20,759 nt of DNA from assembly GCA_934254835.1 (NCBI GenBank), contig CAKQMI010000032.1, positions 1 to 20,759 of the forward strand, written 5' to 3'. Each line of letters opens with the position of its first letter. The first letter of the stretch is position 1. A program made the position numbers and the translations under genes. The notes under the pieces were generated by a model. It saw only the letters and a program-made list of their open reading frames with translations. It ran no database searches and was not told the origin of the DNA. This stretch comes from an uncultured Clostridia bacterium (lineage in GTDB: Bacteria; Bacillota; Clostridia; Christensenellales; CAG-917). Below, in pieces: positions 14,063-19,299 of this stretch.

Positions 14063-15457
14063 ATGAAAACAACACAAATCAAAAGTCTTTATTCCGATTT
14101 TTTGTCGCTTGACGGGAAATCGGTGGAACTTTGCGGTTGGGCGCGTACGATTCGCGACAGCAAAAATTTTGGGTTTATCGAACTGAACGACGGCAGTTTT
14201 TTCAAGAACGTGCAGGTCGTTTTCGAGCGCGAAAAACTTGAAAACTACGACGAAATCGCTCGTCAAAACGTAGGCGCGTCTTTGCGCGTCGAAGGCACTC
14301 TCGTTGTCACCGAGGGCGCGAAACAACCTTTTGAGATCAAGGCGACGAAGGTCGTTGTCGAAGGCACGTCGACGCCCGACTACCCCCTGCAAAAAAAGCG
14401 TCACAGTTTTGAGTTTTTGAGGGAAAAGGCATATCTTCGTCCCCGCACGAATACCTTCAACGCGGTGTTCCGTATCCGCAGTGAAATCGCTTTTGCCATT
14501 CACAAATTCTTCAACGAACAAAACTTCGTTTACGTCCACACCCCGATTATCACGGGCAGTGACTGCGAGGGCGCAGGCGCAATGTTTCAGGTCACCACGC
14601 TTGATTTGGACAACGTCAAAAAGGACGAGCAGGGCAAAGTCGATTATTCCGAAGACTTCTTTGGCAAAAAAACCAGCCTGACCGTTTCGGGACAACTCAA
14701 CGTTGAGACTTTTGCAATGGCATACAGTCGCGTTTATACGTTCGGCCCCACTTTCCGCGCCGAAAAATCCAACACCACACGCCACGCCGCGGAGTTTTGG
14801 ATGATCGAGCCCGAAATGGCGTTTGCCGATTTGAACGACAATATGGATATGGCGGAAGCCATGGTCAAATACGTCATCAAGTACGTCATGGACAGTTGCA
14901 AGGAGGAAATCGCATTTCTCAATCAATTTGTCGATACGGGGCTTATCGCCCGTCTTGAAAACGTTGTGGGCAGTGACTTTGAACGCCTGACCTATACCAA
15001 AGCCATTGAACTTTTGCTTCCCCACAAGGACGAGTTCGAATTCCCCGTGTACTGGGGTTGCGATTTGCAGTCGGAGCACGAAAGATATCTGACCGAGCAC
15101 ATCTTCAAAAAACCCGTGTTCCTCACGGGATACCCGAAGGAGATAAAGGCGTTCTATATGCGCCTGAACGACGACGGCAAGACCGTTTCCGCAATGGACC
15201 TCCTCGTCCCCGGCATCGGCGAGCTTATCGGCGGAAGTCAGCGTGAGGAACGCTTGGATGTCCTGAATCGTCGCATAGACGAAATGGGGCTCAACCGCGA
15301 CGACTACTGGTGGTACACCGACCTGCGTCGTTTTGGCGGTACCGTTCACTCGGGCTACGGCTTGGGCTTTGAACGTATGGTAATGTACCTGACGGGCATA
15401 ACGAACATACGAGATGTTATACCGTTTCCGAGGACTGTTGGCAACTGCGAGTATTAA
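14063..15457 (+). CDS. asnS: Asparaginyl-tRNA synthetase
   Basis: This 464-aa class IIb synthetase attaches asparagine to tRNA-Asn. The N-terminal OB-fold anticodon-binding domain (about 15-110) includes VELCGWARTIRDSKNFGFIEL. The catalytic core shows RTNTFNAVFRIRSEIAFAIH (motif 1 region), FRAEKSNTTRHAAEFWMIEPE (motif 2, Arg232) and GLGFERMVMYLTG (motif 3, Arg438). The ending IPFPRTVGNCEY separates AsnRS from AspRS. AAAGGAAC precedes the ATG. It forms an operon with asnA, implying direct asparagine charging rather than reliance on transamidation of Asp-tRNA-Asn. The stop codon at 15455-15457 overlaps the first bases of a large inverted repeat. Confidence 0.97.
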   Translation: MKTTQIKSLYSDFLSLDGKSVELCGWARTIRDSKNFGFIELNDGSFFKNVQVVFEREKLENYDEIARQNVGASLRVEGTLVVTEGAKQPFEIKATKVVVEGTSTPDYPLQKKRHSFEFLREKAYLRPRTNTFNAVFRIRSEIAFAIHKFFNEQNFVYVHTPIITGSDCEGAGAMFQVTTLDLDNVKKDEQGKVDYSEDFFGKKTSLTVSGQLNVETFAMAYSRVYTFGPTFRAEKSNTTRHAAEFWMIEPEMAFADLNDNMDMAEAMVKYVIKYVMDSCKEEIAFLNQFVDTGLIARLENVVGSDFERLTYTKAIELLLPHKDEFEFPVYWGCDLQSEHERYLTEHIFKKPVFLTGYPKEIKAFYMRLNDDGKTVSAMDLLVPGIGELIGGSQREERLDVLNRRIDEMGLNRDDYWWYTDLRRFGGTVHSGYGLGFERMVMYLTGITNIRDVIPFPRTVGNCEY

Positions 15458-15583
15458 AAATGGCATAATTTCGCGACCTTACGGTGTTTTGACTGAACCT
15501 TGCTCAGTTACGTACGCCTAAGTACGCGCCTTCGCAAGAACCAGTCAAGAACGCCGTAATCTCATCAAAACTCTGCCATTTTT
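15456..15583. repeat. Hairpin-rich repeat element beginning at the asnS stop
   Basis: Outer arms aaaaatggca (15456-15465) and tgccattttt (15574-15583) are a perfect 10-bp inverted repeat. Inner arms 15479-15495 and 15542-15559 pair over 17 positions with one bulged A and two G-U pairs. The centre holds cttgc (15499-15503) / gcaag (15534-15538) and cgtac (15511-15515) / gtacg (15522-15526). The nested, partly wobble-paired design suggests selection on RNA structure or a MITE-like element. The right arm ends in five T, so it could also terminate asnS. Stop codons interrupt any long ORF. I have an impression of similar sequence in other gut Clostridia, but cannot verify it. Confidence 0.75.
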
Positions 15584-15655
15584 GACAGAATGCAGGTTCG
15601 CAGTGATATTTACCCGATGGGCAAGTTGCGAATAAACAATTGTCATTTTGATGAG
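15561..15655. repeat. Second inverted repeat interlocking with the first
   Basis: ctcatcaaaa (15561-15570) and ttttgatgag (15646-15655) are a perfect 10-bp inverted pair 75 nt apart. The left arm lies inside the 15456-15583 element, between its inner and outer right arms, so the two structures are interlocked (pseudoknot-like or alternative). The DNA from 15583 to about 15720 carries no independent gene. It may be the remainder of the same repeat and runs into the small-protein gene. Confidence 0.55.
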
Positions 15656-15725
15656 CGCAGTTGGTGACGCTCTTACGGGAACGCGCCTTATTATCATTCC
15701 GCAAAAGACATTTTTTGGGTGGAGT

Positions 15726-15908
15726 ATGACTGAAAAAGAGAAAGAAGAAATTCTGAGAAAAATGAAAAATCGGGAGCAGGGGGACGTCGCGTCAAACGAC
15801 GACGACCTTGTCCGCAGTGAAAAATACATGAAAAAAGGTCAGTACGCCCGCTCCAAGTACAAAGAGTTTTACGACGATGTGAAACTTTCCATAAAGGAAG
15901 ACTGGTAA
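15726..15908 (+). CDS. Small charged protein of unknown function (60 aa)
   Basis: From ATG 15726 the protein begins MTEKEKEEILRKMKNREQGD, continues with NDDDLVRSEKYMKKGQYARSKYKEFYDDVKLS, and ends IKEDW. It is highly charged and probably helical, with no membrane segment. A terminator follows directly, which supports a real gene. GGTGGAG lies only 1-3 nt before this ATG, which is close. An in-frame ATG at 15651 would add 25 residues (MSAVGDALTGTRLIIIPQKT and onward) encoded by the repeat-like DNA upstream. The later start is preferred because that extension looks like non-coding repeat. I do not recognise a family. Confidence 0.55.
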   Translation: MTEKEKEEILRKMKNREQGDVASNDDDLVRSEKYMKKGQYARSKYKEFYDDVKLSIKEDW

Positions 15909-15914
15909 AAACAA

Positions 15915-15943
15915 AAGCGCCGAGAAATCGACGCTTATTTTTT
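15915..15943 (+). terminator. Intrinsic terminator after the small-protein gene
   Basis: aagcg-c-cga (15915-15923), loop GAAA, and tcg-a-cgctt (15928-15936) form 8 bp with one C/A mismatch. A and six T follow (15937-15943). The convergent XRE pseudogene stops at 15949 on the other strand. Confidence 0.8.
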
Positions 15944-15948
15944 GCATT

Positions 15949-16361
15949 TTAGGTTTCGGTCAAGCCGAGAAGATAGTCGGCGGATACGTTGAAAAACTCG
16001 GCAAGTTTTTTGAGATTTTCGCCCGTAATATCGGATTTGCCGTTTTCCCATCTCAAAATCGCCATATCGCTTACCCCAATGCTTTTGCCGAGTTATGCCA
16101 GACAAGAGTAATACGAACCTTGCCAAATCGTCGCAATTTCCGTGCTTTTTGGCAAAAACTCGCTTGTAGTACAAAAAGTACAACTGCGTTCGTTTTTCCC
16201 AAAAATTATCGAAAATATCGACAGTTTGGTCGCATGCGAGTCCGACGTCGTATTTGTCAAAAATACGCCGTCATGACCACGGTTCGTATTATTCTTGTCT
16301 GGCATCGCGGACAAACCACTCTCTGAATGAAGTTCTTTAAGTCTTTCAGAAAATCACTCAT
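15949..16361 (-). pseudogene. XRE-family HTH regulator, disrupted by an inserted element and a frameshift
   Basis: Read on the minus strand, the 3' part (16094 to 15949) encodes LGKSIGVSDMAILRWENGK, then SDITGENLKKLAEFFNVSAD and YLLGLTET-stop. This is a typical HTH_3 recognition helix and C-terminus. The 5' part (16361 to 16306) begins MSD and continues, one frame off, as FSERLKELHSESGLSA, a typical helix-1 start. Two lesions separate them: a run of four T at 16353-16350 that needs one more T to restore frame, and a 211-bp element (16095-16305) inserted between helix 1 and helix 2. Joining the flanks does not restore an exact reading frame, so decay has continued. The original was a DNA-binding regulator of about 65 aa; its target is unknown. 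Confidence 0.8.
16095..16305. mobile_element. 211-bp MITE-like element with 25-bp terminal inverted repeats
   Basis: Bases 16095-16119 and 16281-16305 are inverted copies with a single mismatch (24 of 25). The outer ends read ATGCCAGAC and GTCTGGCAT. The element splits an XRE regulator gene, which shows that it inserted. The interior has further symmetry: tcgcatgcga (16230-16239), actcgc/gcgagt (16158-16163 / 16236-16241), gtac-aaaaa-gtac near 16168-16180, and a 12-bp inverted pair with one mismatch around 16244-16272. It is too small for a transposase and no plausible protein is seen, so mobilisation would be in trans. A target duplication is unclear: at most AT on both sides, which cannot be told from the repeat ends. 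Confidence 0.8.
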
Positions 16362-16423
16362 AACCATATTACATGATGTTTTGGGGTATTTTCAAAGAAA
16401 TAGACAATAAAAACCAAGTAAAA

Positions 16424-16452
16424 TTGACAAAAGGGAAGAAAATTTATATAAT
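16424..16452 (+). promoter_or_regulatory. Consensus promoter placed at the start codon of the methyltransferase gene
   Basis: TTGACA (16424-16429), exactly 17 nt, and TATAAT (16447-16452): a perfect consensus. The expected transcription start, about 7 nt past the -10, falls on the A of ATG 16459. There is no Shine-Dalgarno before that ATG. If ATG 16480 were used instead, the leader would be about 21 nt with only a weak GGA 3 nt away. Confidence 0.88.
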
Positions 16453-16458
16453 TTTCTT

Positions 16459-17628
16459 ATGAGTATTTTTGACGGAAAAATGAATTTGTCGGTAACGTCC
16501 GCAAGCGGTATCGAGGCGGTTACCAAGCGGGAACTTCAGACGCTCGGATACGAAGCGGGCGGAGCGGTTTTCGGGCGCATCGGATTTCAGGGCGACATGA
16601 CGGCGCTTGCCCGTGCGAATATGTTTTTGAGGACGGCAAATCACGTTTACGTCAATCTTTTTTCGTTCAAGGCGACGACCTTTGACGAACTGTTCGACGG
16701 ACTTATCGCTTGCCCGTTCGAGGACGTTTTCGAAAGCGACGCGCACATTACGGTTGACGCCAAAAGCAACAAATCGGCGTTGTATGCACTGTCGGCGATA
16801 CAAAAGGTCGCAAAAAAAGCCATTGTCGAAAGGCTGAAAAAGAAATATCACGTCGTGACTTTGCCCGAAAGCGGGACGGCGTATCACGTCGAAATCAACG
16901 TCGCGTACGACGAAGTTACGGTGTGTTTGGATACCTCGGGCGAGGGATTGCACAAAAGAGGATACCGCCCGATTATGGGGCTTGCGCCAATGAAAGAAAC
17001 GCTTGCGGCGTCGATAATAATGCTGTCGGTGTGGAACAAGGATCGCCCGCTTATCGACTGTTTTGCGGGAAGCGGAACTATACCCATCGAGGCCTCTCTT
17101 ATCGCACAAAATACCGCGCCGGGGATAAAACGGCATTTTGCTTTCGAGCAGTTCATTCAGGCACCGAAAGTTATCGACAAAGTGCGTGACGAGGCGTTTA
17201 GCGTGCAAAATCTGGACGTTAAAACCCGTATTTCGGGATTTGACATTGACGGCGAAAGCATCAAAATGGCAATGATACACGCCGAAAACGCAGGCGTCAA
17301 AAACCTTATCCACTTCCAACAGATGGATATGCGCGACGTTTCGACAAAGCAAAAATACGGCGTACTTATCAGCAATCTTCCGTTTGGCGAAAGGCTGTTG
17401 ACCGAAAAGGAATTGAAACCGCTTTATCACGACTTCGGAAAACTTTTCAAGTCTTTGGACACGTGGAGTTTGTATGCCTTCACAAGTTACAAAGACTTTG
17501 AAAGGAACTTCGGCCGTCGCGCCGACAAGACAAGGAAACTTTACAGTTCGCAACTCGAATGCGTGCTTTATCAATATCTTGGTCCTCGTCCGCCAAGAAA
17601 ATCCGAGGACGAAAAGGAGCAGTTATGA
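16459..17628 (+). CDS. THUMP-domain class I RNA methyltransferase (RlmL/YpsC type)
   Basis: This 389-aa protein resembles the m2G2445 23S rRNA methyltransferase module of RlmL (YpsC in Bacillus). A ferredoxin-like/THUMP region covers about 8-165. The Rossmann methyltransferase domain has GYRPIMGLAPMKETLAA and the SAM-binding motif DCFAGSGTIPIEA (from Asp200). The catalytic motif IV is SNLPFGERL (Asn306), where the usual form is N-P-P-Y-G-E-R; the second position is Leu. The second acidic motif is SGFDIDGESIKMA. Length and order are normal. ATG 16459 could begin a leaderless message; ATG 16480 (MNLSVTSASGIEAV) matches the family N-terminus about as well. The stop overlaps the GH27 ATG (ATGA), an odd partner for an rRNA enzyme. 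Confidence 0.9.
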   Translation: MSIFDGKMNLSVTSASGIEAVTKRELQTLGYEAGGAVFGRIGFQGDMTALARANMFLRTANHVYVNLFSFKATTFDELFDGLIACPFEDVFESDAHITVDAKSNKSALYALSAIQKVAKKAIVERLKKKYHVVTLPESGTAYHVEINVAYDEVTVCLDTSGEGLHKRGYRPIMGLAPMKETLAASIIMLSVWNKDRPLIDCFAGSGTIPIEASLIAQNTAPGIKRHFAFEQFIQAPKVIDKVRDEAFSVQNLDVKTRISGFDIDGESIKMAMIHAENAGVKNLIHFQQMDMRDVSTKQKYGVLISNLPFGERLLTEKELKPLYHDFGKLFKSLDTWSLYAFTSYKDFERNFGRRADKTRKLYSSQLECVLYQYLGPRPPRKSEDEKEQL

Positions 17629-19241
17629 AACGCAACGGAATGTGTCCCATTTGCTTTGTCAAAAGGTTTTTCAGCTTGCCGTCGAAGGTGAGCGAAGTTT
17701 ACCCCGCCGATTTTTACAATAACGGCACCGCGCTTACGCCCCCGATGGGCTGGTCGAGCTGGAACACTTTCAGAAACCGCATCGACGAAAATCTCATATA
17801 CGACACGGCGGTAGCGATGAAAGAAAAAGGGCTGGTCGACGCAGGCTATCGTTTTGTCAATATCGACGACAACTGGGTGGACAACGCGCGCGACGGCGAG
17901 GGCAAAATCCAAGCGGACAAACTGACTTTCCCCCACGGGATACCCGCGCTTGTCGAAAAGGCGAACGCGATGGGCATAAGCCTTGGCGTGTACAGCAGTA
18001 ACGGCACGGCAACCTGCGAGGACTTGACCGCAAGTTTATATCACGAATGGACGGACGCCTATACTTTTGCGAAATGGGGCGTTGAGTATTTCAAATACGA
18101 TTTTTGCCACAATATACCCCTTTCGGAATACGCACCGCTCGTTTACGCCGTGACGATAAGCCGTGACGGATTCGGTCGCACCTACGACTGCAAAGAGGCG
18201 GAACTTTTCGGGTTTGCGCGCTATATGAGGAAAAGGGGCTTTGACGGAAGATACGTTTCGGGGCTCGACCGCCGAGAGGGCGCAATGGTTTTTTCGGATA
18301 TCGAAGTGGAAGAAGACGGCGTTTATAACGTCACCGTCCATATCATAAAGCGCGGGCAGTACGAAAAATGCCTGATGCTGGAAGCAAACGGCAAAGACCG
18401 CGAGGTTTTGATTTTCCCGTCGCAAAAACACTTCAATCTGACGGCGAAGTTCACAACGGCGATGCCGTTCAAAAAGGGCAAAAATACCCTTAAACTTTTC
18501 AATCCCATCGGCTCGCGCGCCGACAGCGCAATGTTGCAGTACGTCAATATGGGACGGCAACTCAAAAAAGCCACCGAAAAAGTCGCGAGTGACGCGGGCA
18601 AACCCGAAAAACCCATCACCTTTTCAATCTGCGAATGGGGCTTCAATCAGCCGTATAAGTGGGGAAGATACGCGGGCAATTTGTGGCGCACAACCCCCGA
18701 TATCCGCCCGATATGGCCGTGGATTAAGATAATTTACAACCACACCGTCAAACTTTATAAGTACGCGGGCGTGGGCGGTTGGAACGATCCCGATATGCTG
18801 GAAGTCGGCAACGGAAAACTCACGTTCGAGCAAAACCGCTCGCACTTTACGCTGTGGTGTATGATGTGCGCCCCGCTGATTCTCGGCAACGACATAAGGA
18901 ACGTTTCTGAGGACGTATTGAAAATCGTCAAAAATAAAGACCTTATCGCGATAAATCAGGACACGCTCGGCGTCCCCGCAAAACGGGTGATAAAAGGCGT
19001 CGTGGACGTGCTTATAAAACCGCTTGCGGACGGTAGCGTCGCGGTGTGCGTGTTTAACAAGGGCGGAAAGAAGAAGTACAATCTCAATCTCAAAAAAGTG
19101 CTGTCTGACGAATATTCAAGGCTCAAAAAGACCGAAAACTTCGTCGCTACGAACTTATGGGACAAGTCGGAAACGACGACAAACGGAGTGCTTTCGGTTG
19201 CTGTCAACAAGCACGACAGCGCGGTATTTATAGTAAAGTAA
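17625..19241 (+). CDS. GH27 alpha-galactosidase with an inserted CBM35-like domain
   Basis: This 538-aa retaining alpha-galactosidase (or alpha-N-acetylgalactosaminidase) is likely cytoplasmic, as no signal peptide is seen. Clan D motifs are complete: LTPPMGWSSWNTF (about 38-50), YRFVNIDDNW, GISLGVYSSNG, nucleophile Asp159 in YFKYDFC, SICEWG (Cys336), acid/base Asp359 in WRTTPDI, GGWNDPDMLEVGNG, and LIAINQDTLGVPAKR. The nucleophile and SICEWG are 177 residues apart, against roughly 40 in plant GH27 enzymes. The extra about 190-310 begins KEAELFGFAR and ends KKGKNTLKLFNP, typical of a CBM6/CBM35 beta-sandwich. The C-terminal beta domain is about 430-538. ATG 17625, after AAAAGGAG, overlaps the methyltransferase stop, so it is translationally coupled. 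Confidence 0.93.
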   Translation: MKRNGMCPICFVKRFFSLPSKVSEVYPADFYNNGTALTPPMGWSSWNTFRNRIDENLIYDTAVAMKEKGLVDAGYRFVNIDDNWVDNARDGEGKIQADKLTFPHGIPALVEKANAMGISLGVYSSNGTATCEDLTASLYHEWTDAYTFAKWGVEYFKYDFCHNIPLSEYAPLVYAVTISRDGFGRTYDCKEAELFGFARYMRKRGFDGRYVSGLDRREGAMVFSDIEVEEDGVYNVTVHIIKRGQYEKCLMLEANGKDREVLIFPSQKHFNLTAKFTTAMPFKKGKNTLKLFNPIGSRADSAMLQYVNMGRQLKKATEKVASDAGKPEKPITFSICEWGFNQPYKWGRYAGNLWRTTPDIRPIWPWIKIIYNHTVKLYKYAGVGGWNDPDMLEVGNGKLTFEQNRSHFTLWCMMCAPLILGNDIRNVSEDVLKIVKNKDLIAINQDTLGVPAKRVIKGVVDVLIKPLADGSVAVCVFNKGGKKKYNLNLKKVLSDEYSRLKKTENFVATNLWDKSETTTNGVLSVAVNKHDSAVFIVK

Positions 19242-19254
19242 AATAAGCAACAAC

Positions 19255-19293
19255 AAAAAAGGACGGCAGGGTGAGTGCCGTCCTTATTTTTTT
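19255..19293. terminator. Bidirectional terminator between convergent galactosidase genes
   Basis: A perfect 10-bp stem, aaggacggca (19259-19268) / tgccgtcctt (19276-19285), has a 7-nt loop. Seven T follow on the plus strand (19287-19293). The A-run at 19255-19260 serves as the T-tract for the minus strand. It lies between the GH27 stop (19241) and the GH36 stop (19300). Confidence 0.92.
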
Positions 19294-19299
19294 GAAAAG

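Noticed and set aside
14012..15466. 484-aa open frame on the minus strand opposite asnS
   Set aside because: It mirrors a clear asnS gene with all class II motifs. Long antisense frames are common here because of codon bias; it lacks family motifs and a ribosome site.
16093..16326. Short ORFs on both strands inside the 211-bp element (73 aa minus, 68 aa plus)
   Set aside because: They run through the terminal repeats and internal palindromes, have no ribosome site or recognisable domain, and are best explained as chance frames.
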